Assembly: GCF_017884005.1 (NCBI RefSeq) | Contig: NZ_QFAY01000007.1 | Location: forward strand, 40,824 to 104,823 | Reading direction: 5' to 3' | From: Streptococcus panodentis | Lineage (GTDB): Bacteria; Bacillota; Bacilli; Lactobacillales; Streptococcaceae | Length of the DNA stretch: 64,000 bases | In this document: in pieces, positions 37,424 to 47,760 of the stretch | Numbering within the stretch: position 1 is the first letter of the stretch | How the letters are laid out: every line of letters starts with the position of its first letter | The notes under the pieces: generated by a model | What the model was told of the DNA's origin: nothing | The model's input: only the letters and a program-made list of their open reading frames with translations | The model's database searches: none | Program-made: the position numbers and the translations under genes

Positions 37424-38623
37424 TTACTTCTCAGTAAGTGCTGCAAGTCCTGGAAGAACTTTACCTTCAAGAAGTTCCATTGAAGCACCACCACCAGTGG
37501 AGATCCATGAGAACTTGTCTGCACGTCCAAGGTTGATGGCTGCAGCTGCTGAGTCACCGCCGCCAATGATAGATTTCACGCCTGGCTGTTTGACGATAGC
37601 GTCCATGACACCAATAGTACCAGCTTGGAAGTCAGGATTTTCAAAGACACCCATCGGTCCGTTCCAGACAACTGTCTTGGCACCAGTCAACGCTTGGTCA
37701 AATTTCGCGATTGATTTTGGACCGATATCCAAACCAAGGAAGCCTGGGTCTACTGCTTCGCCTTCAGTATCTTTGACTTCAGTGTAGTCCGCAAAAGCAT
37801 TAGCTTCTTTTGAGTCAACCGGAAGGATCAGTTTGCCGTTGGCTTTTTCAAGCAGAGCTTTGGCTACATCCAGCTTGTCTTCTTCGACCAGTGAGTTACC
37901 GATTTCGATACCTTGAGCTTTGTAGAAGGTGTAAGTCATCCCGCCGCCGATCAGGACTTTATCCGCTTTTTCAAGCAGGTTTTCGATTACACCGATCTTG
38001 TCAGATACTTTTGAACCACCAAGGATGGCTACAAATGGACGTTCTGGAGCTTCAACCGCTTCTTGGATATAAGCAATTTCGTTTTCCAGCAGGAAACCAG
38101 CAACCGCTTTTTCAACATTAGCAGAAATACCAACGTTTGAAGCGTGCGCACGGTGAGCTGTACCGAAGGCATCGTTTACAAAGATACCGTCGCCCAGAGA
38201 TGCCCAGTATTTGCCAAGCTCAGGCTCATTTTTAGATTCTTTCTTGCCGTCCACATCTTCGAAGCGCGTATTTTCCACCAAGAGGACTTGGCCGTCTTCC
38301 AGGGCATTGATGGCTGCTTCCAATTCTGCCCCGCGGGTTACTCCTGGGATGAAAGCAACATCTTGACCCAATTTCGCTGCCAAATCAGCGGCTACCGGTG
38401 CCAGAGATTTGCCTTCTTTGTCTGCTTCTTCTTTGACACGGCCCAAGTGAGAGAAGAGCACTGCACGTCCACCCTGCTCAAGGATATATTTGATGGTTGG
38501 AAGAGCCGCTGTGATACGGTTATCATTGGTAATCACACCGTCTTTTACAGGTACGTTGAAGTCAACACGAACGAGGACCTTCTTGCCTTTCAAATCAACG
38601 TCTTTAACAGTAAGTTTTGCCAT
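37424..38623 (-). CDS. pgk: Phosphoglycerate kinase
   Basis: 399 residues; transfers phosphate from 1,3-bisphosphoglycerate to ADP in glycolysis. Motifs: [10 protein letters not shown] near residue 16, SHLGRV near residue 58, [10 protein letters not shown] near residue 154, [11 protein letters not shown] near residue 197, GGGMTYTFY near residue 226, WNGPMGVFE near residue 320 and GGGDSAAA near residue 350. Full length and with the codon use of a highly expressed gene. Confidence 0.98.
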   Translation of the reverse strand: MAKLTVKDVDLKGKKVLVRVDFNVPVKDGVITNDNRITAALPTIKYILEQGGRAVLFSHLGRVKEEADKEGKSLAPVAADLAAKLGQDVAFIPGVTRGAELEAAINALEDGQVLLVENTRFEDVDGKKESKNEPELGKYWASLGDGIFVNDAFGTAHRAHASNVGISANVEKAVAGFLLENEIAYIQEAVEAPERPFVAILGGSKVSDKIGVIENLLEKADKVLIGGGMTYTFYKAQGIEIGNSLVEEDKLDVAKALLEKANGKLILPVDSKEANAFADYTEVKDTEGEAVDPGFLGLDIGPKSIAKFDQALTGAKTVVWNGPMGVFENPDFQAGTIGVMDAIVKQPGVKSIIGGGDSAAAAINLGRADKFSWISTGGGASMELLEGKVLPGLAALTEK

Positions 38624-38658
38624 GAATATAGACTCCTTAATATTTTTTTGACATGCTA

Positions 38659-38667
38659 ATTATATCA
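38659..38667 (-). promoter_or_regulatory. Extended -10 promoter of pgk
   Basis: TGA-TATAAT on the minus strand, 35 bases upstream of the start; no good -35 element is visible. Confidence 0.55.
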
Positions 38668-38766
38668 CAATTTGCGTGAAAGGGATAGCAAAATCACTAT
38701 ATCCATTTTATTTCCTGTTTGCAGGCTCTGCTTTTGCCCTCTTTTTACAAATAAACATGGAAGTTT

Positions 38767-39762
38767 TCAGTTGCTTTCGGCCTGCTTCCAAAATACCTGT
38801 AATTCATGAGCAAGTTCCTGAGGAACTTCCATAGGCAGTGAATGGCTGGTATTGGGCCAGGTTTTCATGGTGAGTCTTGGAATTTTTCTTGCCTGTTTCA
38901 TGGTTGAATCCCCAGTCATTTTAGATTTTTCTGCCAAAGCCAGATAAACAGGAAACTTCCAGTCTTTCAAACTTGCTTCATCAATCGGACTGGGAGTCGG
39001 CAGCTCAGTTGAATAGAAACTTGACGCTGCCTTGATCATCTTGGCCATATCATCATCTGAACGGACCTCGCTGGCGTCCTCACCAGATATCTGCGCCAAG
39101 GCCTGACTCCTCCAAGATTCTGGAAACAGCTCAATCGAACTGACCGTCCCCCAGAAAAAAACGGAAACATCAGGATAATTCAAGGCAAAGGCAGGCTCTA
39201 ATAAAGCTAGCGAGGCTACTCTTGCAGGATAATCATTAGCAAAATAAGCTGCTGACGAAGCACCAAAAGAATGGCCAACCAGATGCACCCTCTCAATCCC
39301 CAGCCGATCCAACATTTCATTGACATAATCAGCAACATCTTGCATATTTTTCAAAGGAAGGGCCTGTTTTGACTTCCCCGCATCACCTAAAGGATCAAAA
39401 GCATAAACAGGGTGCTGGAGCATCAGATAACTGATATTCCCCTGCCACATCGGCGCTCCGGAACTGTGCCCCGGAAAAAGAAGAACCGGAGTTTTATCAG
39501 TAACCGTCTCATTTGACCATCGGTAAACCCTGACCAGCCCCCAAGATGTTTCAACATCCTGAACCTGCGCTTTTACTGGCATTGATTCCATAATTCGCTC
39601 ATAGCTTTTCAGATAAGCAGCCTGACCAGCTTTAGTCTTAAAATGACCGACTTCCGGGATAGCAAAAAAGAGACTTCTGACAGTATAGAAACAAGCCGAA
39701 AGACTGATGAACAAAAACAGTTGCTTCCAAAGCCGGCCTTTCTTTTTTTCAGCTTTTTTCAT
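38767..39762 (-). CDS. Membrane-anchored alpha/beta hydrolase
   Basis: 331 residues from the ATG at 39762 (GGGGGG eight bases upstream). One N-terminal membrane segment (about residues 12-30, LFLFISLSACFYTVRSLFF), then an alpha/beta hydrolase domain: LLFPGHSSGAPMW oxyanion loop near residue 94, nucleophile GHSFGASS near residue 163, and a late NTSHSLPME with the catalytic His near residue 305. A lipid or ester substrate outside the membrane is plausible. It follows a MerR gene by 30 bases and is probably regulated by it. Confidence 0.83.
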   Translation of the reverse strand: MKKAEKKKGRLWKQLFLFISLSACFYTVRSLFFAIPEVGHFKTKAGQAAYLKSYERIMESMPVKAQVQDVETSWGLVRVYRWSNETVTDKTPVLLFPGHSSGAPMWQGNISYLMLQHPVYAFDPLGDAGKSKQALPLKNMQDVADYVNEMLDRLGIERVHLVGHSFGASSAAYFANDYPARVASLALLEPAFALNYPDVSVFFWGTVSSIELFPESWRSQALAQISGEDASEVRSDDDMAKMIKAASSFYSTELPTPSPIDEASLKDWKFPVYLALAEKSKMTGDSTMKQARKIPRLTMKTWPNTSHSLPMEVPQELAHELQVFWKQAESN

Positions 39763-39792
39763 TTCACAGCCCCCCTTTCTCATTTAGGTAAA

Positions 39793-40551
39793 TTAAACCT
39801 GCTTCTGTAAATAAAGCCTCAAAGCTGCCTCCAGAAAAGCTTGGGCTCTGTTCAGTTCTGTCTGATCTTCTGTCAGCTGATTTTCCAGTCCCATTGCCTT
39901 TATTTTTTCAACTGCTTCTTCGCCATGCTCTTGAGCAAAAGATGCCGTCAGCTGCCTCCATCTCTCAGCCAGTTCCTGAACTAAGAAATGATCAGCAGTA
40001 AGACCGCTCTCCTGAAAAACTGCTGCTTCAATCATGATTTTCTTCCACTTATGATAAAAGGCTTGGGCATCTTCCACATCCTGAAAAGACCGCTGCAAGC
40101 TGCTCCTGTCTTGGTCAGAGAAAAAATTATGAGTATCCTTAAAGATAGAATCCTGAGGCAGAAACTGCAGACTCTTCAGAAGAGCAGCAAAAGACGGTTC
40201 CACTCCCCATTCAAGCACTTCTGACATGGCTTGGATGGTAGCAAAGGCAGTATTTAGCTGCTCTATTTGACTCAATAAATGAAAGGCTTGTTTTTCCAAA
40301 AGCCCCAGCAGATCCTCACTGTTTTGACAAAGCAAAAGTTCCTTTTTAATACTCGTCAGAGAAAAGCCCAATTTTTTATACATCATAATCTGAGCCAGCT
40401 GAACCAAGTCACTTTCCTGATAAATACGCCTGCCGCCTTCAGTTCGGCCGGACGATGGCAAAAGACCGATTTGATCATAATATTGAATGCTGCGAATTGT
40501 CAGACCAGTTAAAGCAGCCACCTGACCGCTGCTGTATGTTTTATTTTTCAT
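39793..40551 (-). CDS. MerR family transcriptional regulator
   Basis: 252 residues from the ATG at 40551 (AGAGGA six bases upstream). The N-terminal winged helix reads SSGQVAALTGLTIRSIQYYDQIGLL, followed by the RRIYQESDL wing and a dimerisation helix. The C-terminal 130 residues are helical with a TipA-like layout (FQDVEDAQAFYHKWKK, WRQLTASFAQEHGEEAVEKIKAM), suggesting drug or lipid sensing. Paired with a membrane hydrolase in one transcription unit. Confidence 0.86.
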   Translation of the reverse strand: MKNKTYSSGQVAALTGLTIRSIQYYDQIGLLPSSGRTEGGRRIYQESDLVQLAQIMMYKKLGFSLTSIKKELLLCQNSEDLLGLLEKQAFHLLSQIEQLNTAFATIQAMSEVLEWGVEPSFAALLKSLQFLPQDSIFKDTHNFFSDQDRSSLQRSFQDVEDAQAFYHKWKKIMIEAAVFQESGLTADHFLVQELAERWRQLTASFAQEHGEEAVEKIKAMGLENQLTEDQTELNRAQAFLEAALRLYLQKQV

Positions 40552-40569
40552 GTTCTTCCTCTCTCCCTC

Positions 40570-40600
40570 ATTATATCTCATGACGCAAGGTTACAAACAA
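40570..40600 (-). promoter_or_regulatory. Putative promoter of the merR-hydrolase unit
   Basis: TATAAT at 40570-40575 on the minus strand lies about 20 bases before the merR start. TTGTTT sits 19 bases upstream of it, the long spacing of MerR-controlled promoters, but a TTGTAA at 15 bases is also present and no clear dyad fills the spacer, so this is tentative. Confidence 0.4.
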
Positions 40601-40663
40601 GCAGAAACCATTAGATTTGTTCAGAAAAAACTTATTATTTTAGTCAATTATTCTCTCAGCCAC

Positions 40664-40690
40664 CAAAAAAAGAGGTCCTTATCGGACCTC
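40664..40690 (-). terminator. Terminator of gap
   Basis: GAGGTCC pairs with GGACCTC around GATAA and is followed by seven T residues on the minus strand. Confidence 0.9.
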
Positions 40691-40701
40691 CCTACTCTCA
40701 A

Positions 40702-41709
40702 TTATTTAGCGATTTTCGCGAAGTATTCAAGAGTACGAACAAGCTGTGCAGTGTAAGACATTTCGTTGTCATACCATGAAACAACTTTCACCAATTGTTT
40801 GCCGTCAACGTCAAGCACTTTAGTTTGAGTTGCGTCGAACAATGAACCGTAAGACATACCCACGATGTCTGAAGATACGATTGGATCTTCAGTGTAACCG
40901 TATGATTCGTTAGCAGCTGCTTTCATCGCTGCATTCACTTCGTCAACAGTTACATTCTTTTCAAGAACAGCAACCAATTCAGTAACGGATCCTGTTGGAG
41001 TTGGAACGCGTTGAGCAGAACCATCCAATTTACCGTTCAATTCTGGGATAACCAAACCGATAGCTTTGGCAGCACCAGTTGAGTTAGGAACGATGTTAGC
41101 AGCACCAGCACGCGCACGGCGAAGGTCTCCACCACGGTGTGGTCCGTCAAGGATCATTTGGTCACCAGTGTAAGCGTGGATAGTTGTCATCAAGCCTTCT
41201 ACAACACCGAAGTTATCTTGAAGAGCTTTCGCCATTGGAGCCAAACAGTTTGTCGTACATGAAGCACCTGAGATAACTGTTTCAGTACCGTCAAGAACAT
41301 CGTGGTTCGTGTTGAATACGATTGTTTTAACGTCGTTTCCGCCAGGAGCAGTGATAACAACCTTCTTAGCACCGCCTTTAAGGTGTTTTTCAGCTGCTTC
41401 TTTCTTAGCAAAGAAACCAGTTGCTTCCAAAACGATTTCTACGCCGTCAGTAGCCCAGTCGATTTGTTCTGGGTCACGCTCAGCAGAAACCTTCACGAAT
41501 TTGCCGTTCACTTCAAATCCGCCTTCTTTTACTTCCACAGTTCCGTCAAAACGACCTTGAGTTGTGTCGTATTTCAACAAGTGTGCAAGCATCACTGGGT
41601 CTGTCAGGTCGTTGATGCGGGTCACTTCAACACCTTCTACGTTTTGGATACGACGGAAAGCAAGACGACCGATACGTCCGAAACCGTTAATACCAACTTT
41701 AACTACCAT
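40702..41709 (-). CDS. gap: Glyceraldehyde-3-phosphate dehydrogenase (NAD, phosphorylating)
   Basis: 335 residues from the ATG at 41709, chosen because AAGGAGG precedes it and the Rossmann start [18 protein letters not shown] follows; the open frame adds nine codons across that site. Catalytic Cys in [12 protein letters not shown] near residue 150, HAYTGDQ near residue 177, [12 protein letters not shown] near residue 198 and the C-terminal [12 protein letters not shown]. Central glycolytic enzyme, also found on the streptococcal surface as a plasmin(ogen) binder. Confidence 0.98.
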   Translation of the reverse strand: MVVKVGINGFGRIGRLAFRRIQNVEGVEVTRINDLTDPVMLAHLLKYDTTQGRFDGTVEVKEGGFEVNGKFVKVSAERDPEQIDWATDGVEIVLEATGFFAKKEAAEKHLKGGAKKVVITAPGGNDVKTIVFNTNHDVLDGTETVISGASCTTNCLAPMAKALQDNFGVVEGLMTTIHAYTGDQMILDGPHRGGDLRRARAGAANIVPNSTGAAKAIGLVIPELNGKLDGSAQRVPTPTGSVTELVAVLEKNVTVDEVNAAMKAAANESYGYTEDPIVSSDIVGMSYGSLFDATQTKVLDVDGKQLVKVVSWYDNEMSYTAQLVRTLEYFAKIAK

Positions 41710-41793
41710 TCGTGATTTCCTCCTTATGAAAATCAAAAAAATTTATGTGAAAATAGTAACTTGAGTTGCTACAAATCACCTTTCAACATTTCT

Positions 41794-41822
41794 ATTATAT
41801 ACTTAATTGAGTGAAATTGCAA
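41794..41822 (-). promoter_or_regulatory. Promoter of gap
   Basis: TTGCAA (41817-41822), 17-base spacer and TATAAT (41794-41799) on the minus strand, giving a leader of about 80 bases. Confidence 0.85.
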
Positions 41823-42119
41823 CTGATTTCATTAAGATTAACAGAAGGCATCATTTCTTTCGAAAGTTTTCATTCCTTTTCAGAAAACATAGACCTTTCA
41901 GCCATTTTTTAAGATTGTATAAAAATTCAATTATTTTAATTTTTATTTACGAAAACACTTTACTATTTCTAGGGTTTTGCTATAATAAACATAGGTAATC
42001 TACAAAGTATTATAACACCCACTATCCAGAAACTTCTGAGAGACTCTCGGAAAATCCCTAGCCTAGTTTCCCAGACCTTATTTTTCTTTCCAGAGTCCCA
42101 ATATCTGCGAGGTAAAACC
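41823..42119 (+). promoter_or_regulatory. AT-rich gap with extended -10 promoter for the ABC genes
   Basis: The gap before the ABC permease holds TGC-TATAAT at 41978-41986, an extended -10, with TTTACT 16 bases upstream. The remaining sequence is AT-rich and has no supported gene; the leader would be about 125 bases long. Confidence 0.55.
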
Positions 42120-43253
42120 ATGGCATTTTTTTACTTTGAACTCAAACGATTTCTAAACAGTCCCAAAAATAAAATTTGTTTAGTTCTGCTGGCGGCTATC
42201 TTTTTAGGCTTGTTTGCCTTTTACCAAACGACAATAAACAAGCAGAGTTTTGACAGCAATCTGACTTTTATCAGAGAGCAGCTCCAGCAAAGTAAGCAAT
42301 CGGTGAAAAATTTACAAAATCAGGCCCAGCTTGATCCTGATGATCAAACCATCTCGCAGCAGCTTATTCAAGAACAAGAAAAAGAAAAGCTCCTGTCAGA
42401 AGAACTGGCTGCTTTAGAAAAGAAGGATCTGAAGAAAGCTTTCCAGCTAGAATATCAGGATGCACTAGTCCAGCTGGAAGCCATGACAGACAAGAATTCC
42501 GATAGCTATCAGAATCTGAAGGCCTGTATCCGCTACCGCGAAGCAGTGAAGGCAGTTGGCGGAATACCTGGATTTAGGGTTAATAGCACAAGCGAAGCAG
42601 CCTTTAACATCGGTCACATCATGACAGGCTGGCTGTCCTCTACCACCATCTTTGTCCTCCTCACTGTCCTCATAGCTGACTCCCTCAGCAGCGAGATTGA
42701 GAGCTCACAGATTCGTTTTTATCAGCTGCTGGGCGGCCGCAAGCTCAAGCACCTGCTCATCAAATTGCTGGTTCCTGTTCTGGTGACCTTCCTATTCACC
42801 CTCCTGCTCTTCGCTGTCCTCTATCTAGCCAAGGGCCTGCTGGACAGCTTCGGCACCTGGAGCTATCCCTATTTGCTGGGCCGGACCATTGTCCCCATCT
42901 GGCAGATTGTCCTGCAAACGCTGGCTCTCTTTCTAGTTGCCCTCCTTTTTCTGGCTAGCCTGGGTCAACTCCTGGCTCTCATTTTCAAGAAAAGCCTGGT
43001 TGTCATCGGCCTAATTATTGTCTTCCTGACTGGCTTTCTGACCTTGGCTCAGGAGGAATGGTTCCAGCCGCTTAAGCAGTTTTTCCCCTTTGAATATCTG
43101 GGCTACGGCCAGCTCCTCAACGACGCGGCTGTCCTTCCCAATAATGCCTTTCTGATAGGGATTTTCTACCTGCTTAGTCTGAGCCTAATCTTTACTCTGG
43201 CCTCCTATCAGCTCTATAAAAACTTCTACTATCGCAAGGAGGGGAAAGCATGA
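42120..43253 (+). CDS. ABC transporter permease
   Basis: 377 residues. One N-terminal membrane helix (about 20-38), an extracytoplasmic coiled-coil segment (about 50-150, FIREQLQQSKQSVKNLQNQ... then NLKACIRYREAVKAVGG), and about five helices in the last 210 residues, the layout of ABC-2-type permeases. The ATPase gene overlaps its end by four bases, so they form one transporter. Such pairs often export peptides or provide bacteriocin immunity, but the substrate cannot be read here. Confidence 0.85.
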   Translation: MAFFYFELKRFLNSPKNKICLVLLAAIFLGLFAFYQTTINKQSFDSNLTFIREQLQQSKQSVKNLQNQAQLDPDDQTISQQLIQEQEKEKLLSEELAALEKKDLKKAFQLEYQDALVQLEAMTDKNSDSYQNLKACIRYREAVKAVGGIPGFRVNSTSEAAFNIGHIMTGWLSSTTIFVLLTVLIADSLSSEIESSQIRFYQLLGGRKLKHLLIKLLVPVLVTFLFTLLLFAVLYLAKGLLDSFGTWSYPYLLGRTIVPIWQIVLQTLALFLVALLFLASLGQLLALIFKKSLVVIGLIIVFLTGFLTLAQEEWFQPLKQFFPFEYLGYGQLLNDAAVLPNNAFLIGIFYLLSLSLIFTLASYQLYKNFYYRKEGKA

Positions 43254-43876
43254 CCGAATTAAGGATAAACAATCTCACCACTGCTATCTTTGAAAATTTA
43301 AACTTTGAACTGACTGGTCCGGGGCTTTATGGCATCATCGGCCCCAACGGCATTGGCAAGAGCACCCTCTTCAGCCTGATCAACGGAGAAGTCAAAGGAT
43401 TCGGAGGGGAAATCCAAAGCGGAAAAGTCGCCTACATTCCCAGCCTGGATATCTTTGATAAGAACCTGTCGGCCCAGGACTATCTGCAGCTCCTGAGCTC
43501 GGAGGAGCTAGCCGCCTTCCAGGAGAATTTAGAAAAAATGGGCGGAGCGGATTATTTAAAGAAAAAAATCGGCAAATATTCTCTGGGGATGAAAGAGCTC
43601 TTCGCCCTTCTCTATGTCCTGGCTCTTCCCAGCGACCTTATCATCCTAGATGAACTGCTGGACGGCCTTGACGAGCTGCGACGGTTTGCGGCCTACGAGC
43701 TGCTGAAAGCATACAGCGCTGACAAAATCATCCTGCTGACCTCCCACAACCTATCCGAAGTCTTTAAAATCTGCGACACGGTCTACCTTCTTGACAAGGA
43801 TTCCCTGACAGCAGTTGAAGACTTTGACCCGGCCAACTCTCTGAATCTACTGAAGTTTAAAGCTAGCAATACCTGA
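43250..43876 (+). CDS. ABC transporter ATP-binding protein
   Basis: 208 residues. Walker A GPNGIGKST near residue 32, signature YSLGMKEL near residue 106, Walker B LIILDELLDGLD near residue 126 and the H-loop LTSHNLSE near residue 162. The signature lacks the standard SGG of LSGGQ. The Walker B sequence ends DEL where DEP is common. Somewhat short but complete. Works with the permease just upstream. Confidence 0.9.
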   Translation: MTELRINNLTTAIFENLNFELTGPGLYGIIGPNGIGKSTLFSLINGEVKGFGGEIQSGKVAYIPSLDIFDKNLSAQDYLQLLSSEELAAFQENLEKMGGADYLKKKIGKYSLGMKELFALLYVLALPSDLIILDELLDGLDELRRFAAYELLKAYSADKIILLTSHNLSEVFKICDTVYLLDKDSLTAVEDFDPANSLNLLKFKASNT

Positions 43877-43897
43877 TTCCTCTTATTTTAACCACAG

Positions 43898-43926
43898 AAA
43901 AAACGCCCGAATTTCGAGCGTTTTTT
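43898..43926. terminator. Bidirectional terminator between the ABC genes and fusA
   Basis: AAAAAACGC-CCGAA pairs with TTCGA-GCGTTTTTT with a single mismatch. It lies between convergent genes. Confidence 0.92.
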
Positions 43927-43940
43927 GCTTGGGCAAATTC

Positions 43941-46022
43941 TTATGCTTCACCCTTGTTTTTCTTGATAATTTCTTCCTGTACTGACTTCGGTACATCTTC
44001 GTAGTGGTCAAAGACCATCATGAAGGTACCGCGTCCTTGTGAAGCAGAACGCAGAACCGTCGCATAACCGAACATTTCAGCAAGCGGTACATAGGCACGA
44101 ACGATTTGGCTGTTGCCGTGTGCTTCCATACCGTCTACGCGTCCGCGGCGAGCTGTTACGTGGCCCATAACGTCACCCAGATTTTCTTCCGGAACAGTGA
44201 TAGTTACCAGCATCATTGGCTCAAGGATAGCTGGCTGTGCAGTTTTCGCAGCTTCTTTCAGAGCGAGTGAAGCCGCAACCTTGAAGGCTGTTTCAGATGA
44301 GTCGACATCGTGGTAAGAACCGTCATACAGCTTCGCTTTGACGTCAACGATTGGGTAGCCGGCAAGGACACCGTTGGCCATTGACTCAATCAAACCTTTT
44401 TCAACGGCAGGGATAAATTCACGCGGAACCACACCACCGACGATGGCATTTTCAAACTCGAAGCCTTTTCCTTCTTCATTTGGAGTGAATTCAATCCAAA
44501 CATCACCGAACTGACCTTTACCACCAGACTGGCGCTTGAAGAATCCGCGAGCTGATGTTTGAGCACGGAAGGTTTCACGGTAAGATACCTGAGGCGCACC
44601 TACGTTTGCTTCCACCTTGAACTCACGGCGCATACGGTCAACTAGGACATCCAAGTGAAGCTCACCCATACCAGAGATAACTGTTTCACCTGTTTCAACG
44701 TTGGTTTCAACGCGGAAGGTAGGATCTTCTTCAGCCAGTTTTTGCAGGGCAATCCCCATCTTGTCTTGGTCTGCCTTAGACTTAGGCTCAACCATGAGCT
44801 GGATAACGGGTTCTGGAACGTTGATTGACTCAAGGATGATTTTCGCTTTTTCGTCCGTCAGGGAGTCACCGGTTGTCGTATCTTTCAGACCTACGGCAGC
44901 AGCAATATCTCCTGAATAGACAGTATCAATTTCATTCCGGCTATTGGCGTGCATTTGCAGAATCCGTCCGATACGCTCACGTTTGCCCTTAGAAGTGTTC
45001 AATACATAGGAACCGCTGTTGAGAACCCCTGAGTAAACGCGGAAGAAGGTCAGACGGCCAACGAATGGGTCTGTCATAATCTTGAAGGCAAGCGCTGCAA
45101 ATGGCTCCTCATCAGACGCAGGGCGAGTTTCTTCTTCATCCGTATCTGGATTCACACCCTTGATAGCTGGGATATCCAGCGGGCTTGGCAGGTAGTCGAT
45201 AACTGCATCCAGCATGAGCTGAACCCCTTTATTCTTGAAGGCAGAACCGGCCAGAACGGGGAAGAACTCAACATTGATGGTTGCACGGCGGATACCGGCT
45301 TTCAGTTCCTCTTCAGTGATTTCTTCACCTTCCAGGTACTTCATCATCAATTCTTCATCCGTTTCAGCAACAGCTTCCACCAATTTTTCACGCCATTCCT
45401 GAGCCTGCTCCAAGTAGTCAGCTGGAATGTCTGTTTCCTGAATATCTGTACCAAGGTCATTGGTATAGATTTCAGCTTTCATTTTTACCAGGTCAATGAT
45501 ACCAGTAAAGTCATCTTCGGCACCGATTGGCAGTTGGATTGGATGAGCATTGGCCTGCAGACGGTCATGCAGCGTGCTTACTGAGTAAAGGAAGTCTGCA
45601 CCGATTTTATCCATCTTGTTGGCAAAGACAATCCGGGGAACACCGTATTCCGTCGCTTGGCGCCAAACGGTTTCAGTCTGAGGTTCAACACCTGACTGAG
45701 AGTCCAGAACGGTTACCGCACCGTCAAGGACACGGAGGGAACGCTGTACTTCGATAGTGAAGTCCACGTGTCCTGGGGTGTCGATGATATTGACGCGGTA
45801 GTCTTTCCATTGGGCTGTTGTTGCCGCAGATGTGATGGTGATACCACGCTCTTGTTCTTGTTCCATCCAGTCCATCTGTGAAGCACCTTCGTGGGTTTCA
45901 CCGATTTTATGGATCTTACCGGTATAGTAAAGGATACGTTCAGTGGTTGTTGTTTTACCAGCATCGACGTGAGCCATGATACCGATGTTACGAGTTTTTT
46001 CAAGTGAAAATTCGCGAGCCAT
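43941..46022 (-). CDS. fusA: Elongation factor G
   Basis: 693 residues, full length. GTPase motifs [15 protein letters not shown] near residue 17, DTPGHVDFT near residue 82 and NKMDKIGAD near residue 136; later EF-G domains include [16 protein letters not shown] near residue 464 and [14 protein letters not shown] near residue 626. Drives translocation during translation and ribosome recycling. Third gene of the str operon after rpsL and rpsG, but separated from rpsG by 426 bases that hold two repeats. Confidence 0.98.
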   Translation of the reverse strand: MAREFSLEKTRNIGIMAHVDAGKTTTTERILYYTGKIHKIGETHEGASQMDWMEQEQERGITITSAATTAQWKDYRVNIIDTPGHVDFTIEVQRSLRVLDGAVTVLDSQSGVEPQTETVWRQATEYGVPRIVFANKMDKIGADFLYSVSTLHDRLQANAHPIQLPIGAEDDFTGIIDLVKMKAEIYTNDLGTDIQETDIPADYLEQAQEWREKLVEAVAETDEELMMKYLEGEEITEEELKAGIRRATINVEFFPVLAGSAFKNKGVQLMLDAVIDYLPSPLDIPAIKGVNPDTDEEETRPASDEEPFAALAFKIMTDPFVGRLTFFRVYSGVLNSGSYVLNTSKGKRERIGRILQMHANSRNEIDTVYSGDIAAAVGLKDTTTGDSLTDEKAKIILESINVPEPVIQLMVEPKSKADQDKMGIALQKLAEEDPTFRVETNVETGETVISGMGELHLDVLVDRMRREFKVEANVGAPQVSYRETFRAQTSARGFFKRQSGGKGQFGDVWIEFTPNEEGKGFEFENAIVGGVVPREFIPAVEKGLIESMANGVLAGYPIVDVKAKLYDGSYHDVDSSETAFKVAASLALKEAAKTAQPAILEPMMLVTITVPEENLGDVMGHVTARRGRVDGMEAHGNSQIVRAYVPLAEMFGYATVLRSASQGRGTFMMVFDHYEDVPKSVQEEIIKKNKGEA

Positions 46023-46448
46023 GAGGTTAATTCTCCTATTAATTTATTTTACAATTTATTATAACATTATTTAGAAAAAACGGATAGGCAGGACCTACCC
46101 GTTATCAATGTTTTCATGTTATGTGTTGGTTTCAACTAGTCATGTGATGAGTTGAATGATCGCTAAGAGCTGATTAAGCTCAAGTTAGCTGATTCGAGCT
46201 GGAACGGGATGCTGTGTGAAAAAGATAAACTTCCTTGTATTCATCGAATACTGCGTCAGTTTCCTATTTTCACCTTGCATCCTTACCGTTCCCAGCATCA
46301 TGATTGAACTCGGGCTAAAAGCTTAAGTTAATTGATTTGAACCCGAGCGAGGCCCGGCGCAAAAAAGATAAACTGCTTTGTGTTCACGGAACACTGCATC
46401 AGTTTCCTATTTTTGCCTTGGGCCTTTGCCGCTCTTAGTATCATTTTA
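46023..46448 (-). other. rpsG-fusA intergenic region with two copies of a 59-base repeat
   Basis: 426 bases without a supported gene. Copies at 46219-46277 and 46362-46420 are identical at about 50 of 59 positions and share AAAAAGATAAACT at one end and CAGTTTCCTATTTT at the other, which can pair in part (AAACT with AGTTT), so each can fold. Each copy is preceded by an inverted GC-rich arm pair (for example TCGAGCTGGAACGGGATGC with GCATCC..CCGTTCC). The fusA end of the gap is AT-rich and could hold a separate promoter. Confidence 0.65.
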
Positions 46449-46919
46449 TTACCAACGGAAGTGTGCGAAGGCACGGTTGGCTTCTGCCATACGGTGGGTG
46501 TCTTCACGTTTCTTGACAGCTGCACCGGTGTTGTTAGATGCATCCAAGATTTCTTTGGCAAGACGGTCAACCATTGTGTGTTCACCACGCTGACGGGCAA
46601 TGGTTACCAACCAACGGAGTCCAAGGGTTGTACGACGCTCTGGACGAACTTCAACTGGGACCTGGTAGTTTGAACCACCGACACGGCGGGCACGCACTTC
46701 CAAAACAGGCATGATGTTTTCCATGGCTGTTTCGAATACTTCCAGTGCATCGTTGCCAGTAGCTTCTTTGATTTGATCAAAGGCTCCGTATACGATAGAA
46801 GATGCTGTACCACGCTTACCATCAAGCATAACGCGGTTGATCAGACGAGTAACTAATTTTGAATTGTAAAGCGGATCTGGCAATACTTCGCGCTTTGGCG
46901 CACGGTTTTTACGACTCAT
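46449..46919 (-). CDS. rpsG: 30S ribosomal protein S7
   Basis: 156 residues, typical length. [22 protein letters not shown] near residue 15, [18 protein letters not shown] near residue 75 and [19 protein letters not shown] at the end are family signatures. Primary 16S rRNA-binding protein that nucleates the head of the small subunit. 19 bases after rpsL. Confidence 0.98.
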   Translation of the reverse strand: MSRKNRAPKREVLPDPLYNSKLVTRLINRVMLDGKRGTASSIVYGAFDQIKEATGNDALEVFETAMENIMPVLEVRARRVGGSNYQVPVEVRPERRTTLGLRWLVTIARQRGEHTMVDRLAKEILDASNNTGAAVKKREDTHRMAEANRAFAHFRW

Positions 46920-46938
46920 TTATCTATCTCCCCTTTCC

Positions 46939-47352
46939 TTATGCTTTTGGTTTCTTGGTACCGTATTTAGAACGGCCTTGCTTACGGTCGGTCACACCTG
47001 CTGTATCAAGCGCACCGCGGACGATATGGTAACGTACCCCTGGCAGGTCTTTTACACGTCCGCCGCGAAGAAGCACCACGCTGTGCTCTTGCAGGTTGTG
47101 TCCGATACCTGGGATGTATGCTGTAACTTCGATCAGGTTGCTCAGACGTACACGGGCAAACTTACGAAGGGCTGAGTTTGGTTTCTTAGGCGTCATGGTT
47201 CCGACACGAGTCGCAACTCCGCGTTTTTGCGGTGAAGATACGTTTGTTTGAACTTTTTTGTGGCTGTTGTAACCAACATTCAAAGCTGGTGATTTAGATT
47301 TTTCTACTTTTGATTTGCGCGGCTTGCGAACCAATTGGTTAATTGTAGGCAT
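46939..47352 (-). CDS. rpsL: 30S ribosomal protein S12
   Basis: 137 residues, the usual streptococcal length. [13 protein letters not shown] at the start, [19 protein letters not shown] near residue 53 and the streptomycin/decoding segment [16 protein letters not shown] near residue 98. The lysine in KPNSALRK and the KDLPG segment are those of streptomycin-sensitive proteins. First gene of the str operon. Confidence 0.98.
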   Translation of the reverse strand: MPTINQLVRKPRKSKVEKSKSPALNVGYNSHKKVQTNVSSPQKRGVATRVGTMTPKKPNSALRKFARVRLSNLIEVTAYIPGIGHNLQEHSVVLLRGGRVKDLPGVRYHIVRGALDTAGVTDRKQGRSKYGTKKPKA

Positions 47353-47488
47353 CTACATTCTCCTGTATTTTTTTAATTTTGGTGATGGCACACTTGGTGA
47401 CAGCTGCCATCTGCGTGTACTTTTGCAACATTTGTCAGCACGTCTCTGTACACTTTTGAGAGACCAAAAGTAAAAAGTACCGTCTATC

Positions 47489-47517
47489 ATTGTAACACGG
47501 CGGCACCTTAAAGTCAA
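47489..47517 (-). promoter_or_regulatory. str operon promoter
   Basis: TTGACT (47512-47517), 17-base spacer with TG before the -10, and TACAAT (47489-47494) on the minus strand, 137 bases before rpsL. Confidence 0.88.
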
Positions 47518-47533
47518 TAGATTTTTTGAGAGT

Positions 47534-47574
47534 GGGGCAAAAATCGAAGACTCCGTCTTGCTGATTTTTGTCCT
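47534..47574. repeat. Hairpin repeat (GGGGC-AAAATC type), copy 2
   Basis: GGGGCAAAAATC..AGAC-TCC-GTCT..GATTTTTGTCCT folds into a long stem with an internal loop, the same design as 36487-36527. It lies just upstream of the str promoter. Confidence 0.55.
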
Positions 47575-47760
47575 AGCCTCATATTTTTTACTGTGAACAG
47601 CAGTGAAAATCAGTATCCGGCTGGGAGTGTCTGCGGCTGGCTTCCTCATCTGCGCTTTGGTTTTTATTGAGCATGAGTTTGCGGATGATCTTCCAATCGA
47701 AAGAGGCCGCTGTACTGAATCAGGGCTGATGATGCTGGGGCAGACTCCTTATCCACCGCC

